Position numbers and translations under genes: made by a program
Shown here: positions 16,882-24,188 of the stretch, one piece after another
Layout of the letters: each line of letters starts with the position of its first letter
Numbering within the stretch: position 1 is the first letter of the stretch
Notes under the pieces: generated by a model
The model's database searches: none
What the model was told of the DNA's origin: nothing
Seen by the model: only the letters and a program-made list of their open reading frames with translations
Source: Mxb001 sp044360385
GTDB taxonomy: Bacteria > Actinomycetota > Actinomycetes > S36-B12
Direction of reading: 5' to 3'
Assembly: GCA_044360385.1 (NCBI GenBank)
Contig: JBIKKK010000001.1
Span: 1-64,000, forward strand
Length of the DNA stretch: 64,000 bases

Positions 16882-16887
16882 TAGGGT
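16882..16887 (+). promoter_or_regulatory. Possible -10 element for whiB4/wblA
   Basis: TAGGGT in the 228-base divergent region between the PBP and the WhiB gene would give a leader of about 105 bases. No clear -35 box accompanies it. The rest of the region shows nothing I can assign. Confidence 0.3.
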
Positions 16888-16997
16888 CATCGAGACCTGT
16901 CTGACCACCGGTGACCGGCGTAGCGTCCGGGCCCACTGGTGAAGCCAATGGGACCCGAGGGAAAGCCGTGCCGGACGGGGCGGCGGGAAGGTGAGGG

Positions 16998-17306
16998 ATG
17001 ACCTGGTCGACGGAGTGGACCGCACGAGCGGCCTGCCGCACATCCGACCCTGACGCCCTCTTCGTCCAAGGAGCTGCCCAAAACCGCGCCAAGATCATCT
17101 GCCAGGGCTGCCAGGTGCGCACCGAGTGTCTCGCGGATGCACTCGACAACCGCGTGGAGTTTGGCGTGTGGGGCGGCATGACCGAGCGTGAGCGCCGCGC
17201 ACTGCTGCGCCGTCGTCCGCAGGTCACGTCATGGCGGCAACTCCTCCAGACCGCGCGTGAAGAGTACGAGCGCGCCGTCGGCTTCGACGTCTTCCGCGCG
17301 TCCTAG
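16998..17306 (+). CDS. wblA: WhiB-family iron-sulfur transcriptional regulator (WhiB4/WblA type)
   Basis: 102 residues. The four [4Fe-4S] cysteines are Cys13, Cys35, Cys38 and Cys44 (C-x21-C-x2-C-x5-C), followed by the WhiB turn GVWGGMTERERRALLRRR and a basic region. Such proteins bind SigA region 4 and control transcription in response to oxygen, NO or development. Placement between a class A PBP and a pair of ArsA-like ATPases on the opposite strand is the hallmark of WhiB4 (M. tuberculosis Rv3681c) and WblA (Streptomyces). GAAGGTGAGG lies just before the ATG. Family certain; subfamily assigned by synteny. Confidence 0.93.
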   Translation: MTWSTEWTARAACRTSDPDALFVQGAAQNRAKIICQGCQVRTECLADALDNRVEFGVWGGMTERERRALLRRRPQVTSWRQLLQTAREEYERAVGFDVFRAS

Positions 17307-17479
17307 ATCCCGCTCGATGACCAGCCGCGCCTAGGGTGTTGGCTGCCTTGTCGCGACGAGTTCGCTCAGCTGCGGGACACCTACCGCCCCCGAACCTTGG
17401 GACGAAAGCGCCGTGGAAGGCCACTGCTGTCATGAAGTTGGACGCGCGCCGCAGGCGCGACAAGCGACGCGCGGCGTGA

Positions 17480-18625
17480 TTAGGGCGTCGGCTGAGCAGA
17501 TGCGAGCAGCGTCCCGACCTCGCGCAGGCCTTCGAGGTCGTGGACGTCCTCGGCGAGTGCGTAGACCTCCGTCACCGGCACCCCGGGATGCGCGGCGGTG
17601 AAGCGCCGGGCCAGGCGCGCCTGCCGCTCGGCATTGCGCATGCGGTCGGCATGCAGTCGGAGCAGGGCCGCTGCGCGGGGATCCTCGTCCTGGAGCCGCT
17701 GCACACCTGCCGTGGCCTCCTCGACGCTGAGCTCGGGTGCGCGCACCTCCTGGACCCGATTGAGCACCAGGCCCGCGAGCGGCATGCCGTCCTGCTCGAG
17801 CCGATCGACGAAGTAGGAGGCCTCCCGCAGGGCATCGCGCTCGGGCGCTGCGACGACGACGAAGGACGTGCCCGGGTCCTTCAGCAGGGCGTACGTCGCC
17901 TCCGCTCGCTCGCGGAAGCCGCCGAACATCGTGTCTACGGCGCCGACGAAGGCCGCGAGGTCGGTGAGCAGCTGCGCCCCGAGGATTTTCGTGAGTACGC
18001 CGGAGAAGAGTCCGAGGCCGGCTCCGAGAATCTTGCCGAGGCCGCGACCCGCGCCGCGTGCGGGAGCGGTAAGGATCTTGATGAAGCGTCCGTCGAGAAA
18101 GGTGCCCAGCCGATCGGGGGCGTCGAGGAAGTCCAGGGCCGAACGCGAGGGCGGAGTGTCGACGATGATGAGATCCCAGGTTCCGTCGCGATCCGCCTCG
18201 TTGCGCAACTGGCCGAGCTTCTCCATCGCCATGTACTCCTGCGTGCCCGCGAAGGATGACGACAGTGCCTGATAGAAGGGGTTGTCGAGGATGGCCTGAG
18301 CGCGGTCCGGATCCGAATGAGACTCCACGACCTCGTCAAAGGTCCGCTTCATGTCGAGCATCATCGCGCTGAGGGAGCCGTCGCCGTCGACGCCGACGAC
18401 GGGCCGGGGAGTGTTGTCGAGCTCGCTAAGGCCCATGGCCTGGGCGAGACGGCGCGCCGGATCGATCGTGAGTACGCACACGCGCCGACCCATCTCTGCG
18501 GCGCGCAGGCCAAGCGCTGCCGCCGTCGTGGTCTTGCCGACGCCGCCCGAGCCGCAGCAGACGATGATGCGCGTCTCGGGGTTGCGCAGTAGCTCATCGA
18601 TATCGAGCGAGGGGACGTCAGGCAT
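17480..18625 (-). CDS. ArsA/GET3-like P-loop ATPase (second of pair)
   Basis: 381 residues. Deviant Walker A GSGGVGKTTTAAALG near residue 25, switch I region TIDPARRLAQAMGL, switch II VDTPPSRSALDFLDAP near 155, and an Ala/Leu-rich helical insert. It belongs to the ArsA/GET3 ATPase family but there is no arsenite pump gene nearby. In mycobacteria the orthologous pair (Rv3679-Rv3680) was reported to form a heteromeric ATPase affecting tolerance to metabolites and cell-envelope functions; an equivalent role here is inferred. Its start overlaps the stop of the partner gene in TGATG, so equimolar expression is likely. Confidence 0.88.
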   Translation of the reverse strand: MPDVPSLDIDELLRNPETRIIVCCGSGGVGKTTTAAALGLRAAEMGRRVCVLTIDPARRLAQAMGLSELDNTPRPVVGVDGDGSLSAMMLDMKRTFDEVVESHSDPDRAQAILDNPFYQALSSSFAGTQEYMAMEKLGQLRNEADRDGTWDLIIVDTPPSRSALDFLDAPDRLGTFLDGRFIKILTAPARGAGRGLGKILGAGLGLFSGVLTKILGAQLLTDLAAFVGAVDTMFGGFRERAEATYALLKDPGTSFVVVAAPERDALREASYFVDRLEQDGMPLAGLVLNRVQEVRAPELSVEEATAGVQRLQDEDPRAAALLRLHADRMRNAERQARLARRFTAAHPGVPVTEVYALAEDVHDLEGLREVGTLLASAQPTP

Positions 18626-19599
18626 CAGGCCATCCCCTGCTCGTGCAGCATGTCGCCCAACTCGTACAGAGCGGCAAGATCGATGCCTCCCGCGAGGAAG
18701 GGCAGGTCATAGACCGGGCGCCCGAGGGCGGCGATCCGCGCCCGCTCCGTCTCCTCAAGGGCTACGCGGGCGGCATGATCGGCACCCTCGGCCCGCAATG
18801 CTTCGACCACCCTCGGCGATGCTTGGATGCCGGCCGAACGCAGGGAGGCCTCCAGTCCCGGGGCATCGATCGATGTCAGATCGGACATGGAGGGCAGGAG
18901 GGGCGGACGCGTCATGTTGACAACGATGCCCCCGACAGGGAGCGCGGCGCTCTCGAGTTCGGCGACTCCGTCGGCTGTCTCTTGAACCGGCATCTCCTCG
19001 AGCAGTGTCGTGAGATGCACCGCGGTCTTGTCTGAGCGCAGCACCGCCATGACCCCGTCCGCCTGATTGCGGATGGGGCCGACCTTGGCAACACCGGCGA
19101 TCTCCGTGTTGACGTTGAGGAAGCGCGTGATGCGTCCTGTCGGCGGGGCATCGAGGACGATGGCGTCGTATGCGCGCGCATGCTTCTTGTCGCCGCGGCG
19201 TACCAACTCGACAGCCTTGCCGGTCAGCAACACATCACGCAGGCCCGGGGCGATGGTGGTGACGAAGTCCATCGCACCCATGCGTCGCAGCACTCCGCCG
19301 GCGCGGCGCAGGTTGTAGAAGAGCTCGAGGTACTCCAGGAGAGCTTCTTCGGGGTCCACGGCGAGGCCCCACACTTCGCCCCCGCCGGGCGCTGACGCGA
19401 GCTTGCGCTCCTCGTAGGGCAGCGGTGGCGTGTCGAAGAGTTGCGCCAGGCCCTGCCGGCCCTCGACCTCCATGAGCATCACGTGGCGGCCATCGCGGGC
19501 TAGTGCCAGGGCGAGCGCGGCAGCGACTGTGGTCTTGCCGGTGCCGCCCTTACCCGAGACCACGTGCAAGACCACGTCGGGCCAGTCGGTCGAGGGCAC
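18625..19599 (-). CDS. ArsA/GET3-like P-loop ATPase (first of pair)
   Basis: 324 residues. Deviant Walker A GKGGTGKTTVAAALALALA with the signature lysine near residue 17, LMEVEGRQGLAQLFDTPPL as switch I equivalent, and VLDAPPTGRITRFL as switch II. First gene of a two-gene operon with the other ATPase, transcribed toward whiB4/wblA but separated from it. The GTG at 19599 has TAGGCT six bases upstream, so it is probably leaderless. The adjacent divergent DUF4177 gene has the same arrangement, giving back-to-back leaderless promoters only about 30 bases apart. Confidence 0.88.
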   Translation of the reverse strand: MPSTDWPDVVLHVVSGKGGTGKTTVAAALALALARDGRHVMLMEVEGRQGLAQLFDTPPLPYEERKLASAPGGGEVWGLAVDPEEALLEYLELFYNLRRAGGVLRRMGAMDFVTTIAPGLRDVLLTGKAVELVRRGDKKHARAYDAIVLDAPPTGRITRFLNVNTEIAGVAKVGPIRNQADGVMAVLRSDKTAVHLTTLLEEMPVQETADGVAELESAALPVGGIVVNMTRPPLLPSMSDLTSIDAPGLEASLRSAGIQASPRVVEALRAEGADHAARVALEETERARIAALGRPVYDLPFLAGGIDLAALYELGDMLHEQGMA

Positions 19600-19605
19600 T
19601 GCCCG

Positions 19606-19611
19606 AGCCTA
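19606..19611 (-). promoter_or_regulatory. -10 element of leaderless arsA-like operon
   Basis: On the minus strand TAGGCT (19611-19606) ends six bases before the GTG at 19599. Confidence 0.5.
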
Positions 19612-19641
19612 GTGCGCCGATGCAGTGCGGCTGCGCCGTAC

Positions 19642-19647
19642 TAGGGT
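19642..19647 (+). promoter_or_regulatory. -10 element of leaderless DUF4177-ridA-NUDIX-MBL operon
   Basis: TAGGGT ends six bases before the ATG at 19654. No Shine-Dalgarno sequence precedes that ATG, while the next gene (ridA) has a good one. Confidence 0.55.
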
Positions 19648-19653
19648 CGGGCC

Positions 19654-19809
19654 ATGACCAAGTGGGAATACGCGACGGTGCCCCTGCTTATCCACGCGAC
19701 CAAGCAGATCCTCGACACGTGGGGGGAGGACGGCTGGGAGCTCGTGCAGGTCGTGCCCGGCCCCAATCCCGAGAACATGGTCGCCTACCTCAAGCGACCC
19801 AAGGAGTAG
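19654..19809 (+). CDS. Small DUF4177-type protein
   Basis: 51 residues beginning MTKWEYATVPLLIHATKQIL and ending with the typical GWELVQVVPGPN region followed by YLKRPKE. This is the DUF4177 fold family (about 50-60 residues, function unknown). It corresponds in position to the small gene Rv3678A before the RidA gene in mycobacteria. Leaderless promoter immediately upstream; ridA starts three bases after its stop. Short but well supported by operon position, family pattern and conserved start. Confidence 0.8.
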   Translation: MTKWEYATVPLLIHATKQILDTWGEDGWELVQVVPGPNPENMVAYLKRPKE

Positions 19810-19811
19810 TG

Positions 19812-20273
19812 ATGTCGCACACCGCACGCCTTGCCGAGCTCGGCATCGTCATTCCCGAGGTCGTGCCGCCTGTCGCCGCGTATGTGCCTGCTGTCGTCAC
19901 GGGCCGCTATGTCTACACCTCGGGACAACTGCCCATGCGTGACGGAGCAATGATCGCGGAGGGCCTCGTGGGCTCCGATGTCGATCCCGCGACGGCCAAG
20001 GATTGCGCTCGTCAGTGTGCGATCAATGCGCTCGCCGCGGCGCAGAGTGTCATCGGCTCGTTGGATCGCGTGACCCGCGTCGTCAAGGTCGTGGGTTTTG
20101 TCGCGAGCGCGCCGGGCTTCACCGCACAGCCGGCGGTCATCAATGGGGCGAGCGAGTTGCTCCTGGAGATCTTCGGTGATGCCGGGCGGCACGCGAGGTC
20201 GGCAGTGGGCGTGGTCGCACTGCCCATCAACGCGCCTGTCGAGGTCGAGATGGTGCTGGAGGTCGCCGACTGA
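19812..20273 (+). CDS. RidA-family protein
   Basis: 153 residues. Family features: YVYTSGQLPMRDGAMI near 38-53, QCAINALAAAQSVIGSLDRV near 73-92, VVKVVGFVASAPGF near 95, and the closing RHARSAVGVVALPINAPVEV with the imine-binding arginine. RidA enzymes hydrolyse reactive enamines/imines formed by PLP enzymes. It is the longer actinobacterial variety, about 20 residues more than E. coli RidA. GGAG lies five bases before the ATG, overlapping the end of the DUF4177 gene. NUDIX gene follows after two bases. Confidence 0.92.
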   Translation: MSHTARLAELGIVIPEVVPPVAAYVPAVVTGRYVYTSGQLPMRDGAMIAEGLVGSDVDPATAKDCARQCAINALAAAQSVIGSLDRVTRVVKVVGFVASAPGFTAQPAVINGASELLLEIFGDAGRHARSAVGVVALPINAPVEVEMVLEVAD

Positions 20274-20275
20274 GC

Positions 20276-21145
20276 GTGCCGCGCATGCCCGCACAGGTGA
20301 GCGAACGTGCCCGCGCCCTGCTCACCGGGGAGTGGGAGGCCCCTCCCGTGCGTGACGCGTCGACCGTCGTCCTCCTGCGTGACGTGGGCGCGCTCGAGAC
20401 CTATCTCATGCGCCGTGCCACCACCATGGCCTTTGCGGCGGGAATGTATGTCTTCCCCGGCGGCCGCATCGACGATGCCGACAGTGAACTGCAACTCACC
20501 TGGGTGGGCGAGCCAATCAACGCTCACCGCATGACCGCGACCGAACGCCAGGCGCGTGCCCTCCTCGTCGGAGCAGTGCGCGAGGTCTTCGAGGAGACTG
20601 GCGTACTCCTCGCCGTTGACGAAGTCGGCCGCACCCCAGTCGAAGACGATGCCTGGGAGGATGACCGCGCCGCAGTAGCGGCTTCGAGCCGGGCTCTCGC
20701 CGAGGTATTCGAGCGGCGCCGCCTGCGCCTGGACCCGGCTCTGCTGCCCCTGTGGACCCACTGGGTGACGCCGGAGGTCGAGTCCAAGAGGTACGACGTG
20801 CGGTTCTTCGTCGCTGTCGTGCCACCCGGCCAGCGCGCGCGTGATGTCAGCGGTGAGGCCGACCAGGTCCTGTGGACGACACCGTCGACGGCGCTCGGCG
20901 ACTACTCGCGGGGCCTGCTGCCGATGCTGCCGCCGACGGTTGCGACCCTGGCCGACCTGGCCGCGTTGTCTGATGTTGCCAGCGTGCTCGCGAGTGCAGC
21001 CGATCGCGATGTCCGACCGCTCATGCCTCGTCCGCGATTCGACGACGGTGGTGCCATCGCTTGGGATGTGATCGACGTGCGCGATGGTTCCGTCGTGGTG
21101 CGCCTGCCCGCGGAGCCGGCCGGATCTGAGGTTGCGGGCGCATGA
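20276..21145 (+). CDS. NUDIX hydrolase
   Basis: 289 residues, longer than a minimal NUDIX domain. The domain begins at STVVLLRDVGALETYLMRR, then MYVFPGGRIDDAD, and the NUDIX box reads GAVREVFEETGVLL (GX5EX7REUXEEXGU pattern is complete only when the insertion between GG and REVFEE, rich in charged residues, is allowed). The carboxyl 130 residues are helical and of unknown role. Substrate unknown. The GTG at 20276 sits two bases after ridA; an ATG three codons later is an alternative. Overlaps the MBL gene in ATGA, so it is part of the DUF4177-ridA-NUDIX-MBL operon. Confidence 0.85.
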   Translation: MPRMPAQVSERARALLTGEWEAPPVRDASTVVLLRDVGALETYLMRRATTMAFAAGMYVFPGGRIDDADSELQLTWVGEPINAHRMTATERQARALLVGAVREVFEETGVLLAVDEVGRTPVEDDAWEDDRAAVAASSRALAEVFERRRLRLDPALLPLWTHWVTPEVESKRYDVRFFVAVVPPGQRARDVSGEADQVLWTTPSTALGDYSRGLLPMLPPTVATLADLAALSDVASVLASAADRDVRPLMPRPRFDDGGAIAWDVIDVRDGSVVVRLPAEPAGSEVAGA

Positions 21146-21948
21146 GCGGCCTGCCCGTCATCGGATCCGATGCGCCCTGGCCCGGTGGGCCCTTCAGCGC
21201 GACCGTCACCTGTGTCCTGGCACCTAACCCCAGCCCCATGACCCTCGACGGGACCAATACCTGGCTGATCGGCCAACCCGGAGGCGCCATTGTGGTTATC
21301 GACCCGGGTCCCGATGACGACGCGCACCTCCAGGCGATCGTCGATGCAGCACAGGGCCGCGTCGTCCAGATCCTGCTCACGCACGGACATCCTGATCACG
21401 CCGAGGGCGCGCGACACCTCCATGAGATGACGGGTGCTCCCGTGCGCGCCCTGGACCCCACTCACGTCCTCGGCGCAGAGGGTCTCGGTGCGGGTGACGT
21501 GGTCGTGGCCAGCAGTGACGAGATCCACGTGATCGCGACACCGGGGCACACCTCCGATTGCCTGAGCTTCCACCTCCCGCGCGATAGCGCGCTGCTCACC
21601 GGCGACACGGTGCTCGGGCGCGGCACCACGGTCGTTGCGTGGCCCGACGGCCATCTGGGCGACTACCTGGCGTCGCTTGCCGCGCTGCGCTCACGAGCCG
21701 AGGCGAGTGAGGCCCGCGCGATCCTTCCCGGACACGGGCCCGTCCTCGCCGATCCCATCGCTGTCCTCGATGCCTATCTCGATCACCGCCGTGCCCGACT
21801 CGAGCAGGTGCGTGCCGCGGTCGCTGCCGGTGCGCGCACCCCGGACGAGGTCGTCGATGCGGTCTACGACCACATCCCCGAATCCGTGCGCTGGGCCGCC
21901 CTGCTGAGCACGCGTGCCCAGCTCGCCTACCTCGATGGCCTCGGCTAA
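21142..21948 (+). CDS. Metallo-beta-lactamase-fold hydrolase (LACTB2-like)
   Basis: 268 residues. The zinc motif THGHPDHAEGA lies near residue 80, further metal ligands in TPGHTSDCLSF near 134 and LTGDTVLGRG near 152, and the final histidine in ILPGHGPV near 195. A winged-helix-like carboxyl part follows (EQVRAAVAAGARTPDEVVD, then SVRWAALLSTRAQLAYL). This arrangement matches LACTB2-type ribonuclease/hydrolases and mycobacterial Rv3677c. Substrate unknown. Last gene of its operon; a long hairpin separates it from crp. Confidence 0.88.
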   Translation: MSGLPVIGSDAPWPGGPFSATVTCVLAPNPSPMTLDGTNTWLIGQPGGAIVVIDPGPDDDAHLQAIVDAAQGRVVQILLTHGHPDHAEGARHLHEMTGAPVRALDPTHVLGAEGLGAGDVVVASSDEIHVIATPGHTSDCLSFHLPRDSALLTGDTVLGRGTTVVAWPDGHLGDYLASLAALRSRAEASEARAILPGHGPVLADPIAVLDAYLDHRRARLEQVRAAVAAGARTPDEVVDAVYDHIPESVRWAALLSTRAQLAYLDGLG

Positions 21949-21957
21949 AGCTGGACG

Positions 21958-22005
21958 TCCCGGTAATCGAGGTTTCTCGGTTCCCGCAAACCTCGATTAC
22001 CGGGA
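21958..22005. terminator. 18-bp inverted repeat between the MBL gene and crp
   Basis: Perfect 18-base arms (21958-21975 and 21988-22005, left arm TCCCGGTAATCGAGGTTT) with a 12-base loop between two convergent genes. Probably a bidirectional terminator; AAA/TTT at the loop side is unusual for this GC-rich genome. Confidence 0.7.
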
Positions 22006-22020
22006 ACTTGGAGCAGATGA

Positions 22021-22075
22021 GCTCGCCGCGCGAGCCGCTCAGCCCTGATTAGCGCGCTCGCCGCGCGAGCCGCTC
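22021..22075 (-). repeat. Direct repeat at the 3' end of crp
   Basis: The 20-base sequence GCTCGCCGCGCGAGCCGCTC occurs at 22021-22040 and again at 22056-22075, 35 bases apart. The copy at 22056-22075 encodes the last residues of Crp (ERLARRAR); the other lies just beyond the stop codon. It looks like a short duplication of the gene end. Confidence 0.8.
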
Positions 22076-22723
22076 CATATCAAGCAGCAGAACCTGCCGC
22101 TGGTCCACCTCAATCCACCCGCGCTGCGTGAAGTCCGCCAGCGCCTTGTTGACCGTCTCTCGCGAAGCGCCCACCAACTGAGCAAGCTCCTCCTGGGTGA
22201 GGTCATGGTGGACGAGCACGCCGTCGGGTCCGGGCTGGCCGAACTTGTCGGCGAGCTCCAGCAACTGCTTGGCGACACGGCCGGGGACATCGGAGAAGAC
22301 CAGGTCCGCGAGGGCCTCGTTGGTACGGCGCAGACGCTGGGCCAGTGCCTGCAGCAGCGCCTCGGCGACCTCGGGCCGGCCGGTGAGCCACGGGCGCAGG
22401 TCGGTGTGGCCGAGGCCCACGACCACGGTGTCGGTGACAGCTGTGGCGGTGGCGGTGCGAGGCCCCGGATCGAAGAGCGACAACTCGCCGAAGACCTCGC
22501 CCGGTCCGAGGACAGCGAGGAGGGACTCGCGGCCATCGGGGGATGTCTGCCCGAGCTTGACCTTCCCGTCGAGGATGACGTACATCCGGTCGCCGGGCTC
22601 GCCCTCGGAGAAGATGATGCCCGCGCGGGGCACGCGCTTCTCGGTCATCGAGGCGCGAAGGGCAGCGGCAGCCTCGGCGTCGAGCGCCGAGAAGAGCGGT
22701 GCCTGCATCATTGCGTCGTCCAC
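22049..22723 (-). CDS. crp: Crp/Fnr-family global regulator (Crp/GlxR type)
   Basis: 224 residues. A cyclic-nucleotide domain has IIFSEGEPGDRMYVILDGKV and the phosphate-binding cassette FGELSLFDPGPRTATA with the key Glu and Arg; the carboxyl helix-turn-helix reads DLTQEELAQLVGASRETVNK. The sequence closely follows actinobacterial GlxR/Crp, including the final ARRAR. It is expected to bind cAMP and TGTGA-N6-TCACA sites and regulate carbon metabolism. The GTG at 22723 has GAGGAGG upstream. Divergent from nth. I did not find a full consensus site in its own upstream region. Confidence 0.94.
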   Translation of the reverse strand: MDDAMMQAPLFSALDAEAAAALRASMTEKRVPRAGIIFSEGEPGDRMYVILDGKVKLGQTSPDGRESLLAVLGPGEVFGELSLFDPGPRTATATAVTDTVVVGLGHTDLRPWLTGRPEVAEALLQALAQRLRRTNEALADLVFSDVPGRVAKQLLELADKFGQPGPDGVLVHHDLTQEELAQLVGASRETVNKALADFTQRGWIEVDQRQVLLLDMERLARRAR

Positions 22724-22821
22724 GGGACCTCCTCGTCACAGTCTGGCGCATGAGGGACGCCGGGGCCCGTGCAGGTGGGCGGCGCGGCCGATGAGTTCAC
22801 CCCACGGCCACGGGGGCGACG

Positions 22822-22827
22822 TACTCT
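22822..22827 (+). promoter_or_regulatory. -10 element of leaderless nth promoter
   Basis: TACTCT ends six bases before the nth GTG at 22834; no ribosome binding site is present. Confidence 0.5.
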
Positions 22828-22833
22828 GACCGG

Positions 22834-23511
22834 GTGCCCGATGCCGCCCGCTTGGCCCGCCGCATGGGCCGCGCCCTGGCCGAGGCCTACCCGGATGCAG
22901 ATACCGAGCTCGACTTCGCCAACCCACTCCAACTCCTCGTGGCCACCGTCCTGTCGGCCCAGAGCACCGACGAGCGGGTCAATGCCATCACCCCTGCGCT
23001 CTTCGCGCGCTACCCCGACGCCGAGGCCTACGCCGCCGCTGACCGTGCGGAGCTGGAGTCCCTGATCCAGACGGTCGGCCTCTATCGCTCGAAGGCCGCG
23101 AGCATCCAGGGACTCGCCCAGGCCCTCTGCGAGCGTCACGGTGGCGAAGTGCCCGACACGCTTGGTGCGTTGGTGGCGCTGCCGGGCGTGGGCCGCAAGA
23201 CGGCCAACGTCGTGCTGGGCAATACCTTCGGTATCCCCGGCATCACGGTCGACACCCATGTCGGCCGACTCGCCCGGCGCTTCGGCTGGACCGAGCAGAC
23301 GGCGCCCGACAAGGTCGAAGCCGATCTCATGGGACTCTTCCCGGCGTCGGAGTGGACCGACCTGTCCCACCGGATGATCCTCCACGGTCGGCGCGTCTGT
23401 CACGCCCGCAAGCCCGCGTGCGACGCGTGTCCGCTCGCGTCGATGTGCCCGTCGTCTGCGGTCATGCCTGCACCGAAAGCCCGGCAGGCCCCCACCCAGG
23501 CACCGTCATGA
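22834..23511 (+). CDS. nth: Endonuclease III
   Basis: 225 residues. Helix-hairpin-helix LPGVGRKTANVVL carries the catalytic lysine, VDTHVGRLARR carries the catalytic aspartate, and the [4Fe-4S] cluster ligands are C-x6-C-x2-C-x5-C in CHARKPACDACPLASMC. It removes oxidised pyrimidines and nicks abasic sites in base-excision repair. GTG start six bases after TACTCT. The CoA-NUDIX gene overlaps its stop in ATGA; the thioredoxin-like gene found here in mycobacteria is missing. Confidence 0.95.
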   Translation: MPDAARLARRMGRALAEAYPDADTELDFANPLQLLVATVLSAQSTDERVNAITPALFARYPDAEAYAAADRAELESLIQTVGLYRSKAASIQGLAQALCERHGGEVPDTLGALVALPGVGRKTANVVLGNTFGIPGITVDTHVGRLARRFGWTEQTAPDKVEADLMGLFPASEWTDLSHRMILHGRRVCHARKPACDACPLASMCPSSAVMPAPKARQAPTQAPS

Positions 23512-24188
23512 CGCTGCGTGATCCCGCGACGGGCTATGCCCTACCCGGGGTGGATCTGCCGGAGTGGCTGCGACCCGTCGCTGATGCAGTCGCGGGTGTC
23601 AAGGGATCGGACCTCACGCGATTCCTGCCCCCGCCGATCGGCGGGCGCGCCTCGGCCGTGCTCATGCTGCTTGGCGAGGGGGACCGGGGCCCTGATCTGC
23701 TGCTCATCGAGCGTGCGCGCGCTATGCGCTCGCACGCGGGTCAGCCGGCCTTCCCCGGGGGCGCACTGGATCCGGGCGACGCGGGACCCATCGCTGCAGC
23801 TTTGCGGGAGGCGCAGGAAGAGACCGCGCTTGATCCGTCGGGCGTAGAACCCTTCGCGCTCCTGCCGGACCTCTGGGTGCCGGTGAGCGACTTCATCGTC
23901 ACGCCGGTGCTTGCCTGGTGGCGCGAGCCCTCGCCGGTCCGCGTGGCGGATCCATCCGAGGTGGCGAGTGTCCACCGCGTGCCCATCGAGGAGTTGGCCG
24001 ATCCAGCGCGACGCATGCGGGTGCGCCACCCGTCCGGCTACGTCGGCTCTGGGTTCGACGTAGCCGGACTGCTCGTGTGGGGTTTCACTGCCGGCCTCAT
24101 CAGCGGTCTCCTCGACCTCGCCGACTGGAGCAGGCCGTGGGATTCCGAGCGCATCGTGGATCTCGACCCGGGCGAGGATCTGGCGTGA
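23508..24188 (+). CDS. NUDIX CoA pyrophosphatase-like protein
   Basis: 226 residues. The family-specific pattern for CoA pyrophosphatases is clear: LLLIERARAMRSHAGQPAFP, then PGGALDPGD and the NUDIX box helix LREAQEETALDP (near residue 105-116). These enzymes cut CoA and its thioesters to phosphopantetheine products. Between nth and marP, with ATGA and GTGA overlaps on both sides, as in mycobacteria (Rv3672c). Confidence 0.88.
   Translation: MTLRDPATGYALPGVDLPEWLRPVADAVAGVKGSDLTRFLPPPIGGRASAVLMLLGEGDRGPDLLLIERARAMRSHAGQPAFPGGALDPGDAGPIAAALREAQEETALDPSGVEPFALLPDLWVPVSDFIVTPVLAWWREPSPVRVADPSEVASVHRVPIEELADPARRMRVRHPSGYVGSGFDVAGLLVWGFTAGLISGLLDLADWSRPWDSERIVDLDPGEDLA

Noticed and set aside
17433..17480. 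15-codon frame MKLDARRRRDKRRAA between whiB4/wblA and the ATPase genes
   Set aside because: It is very short, has no well-placed ribosome binding site and I cannot compare it with relatives; the Arg-rich content may simply follow from GC-rich sequence.
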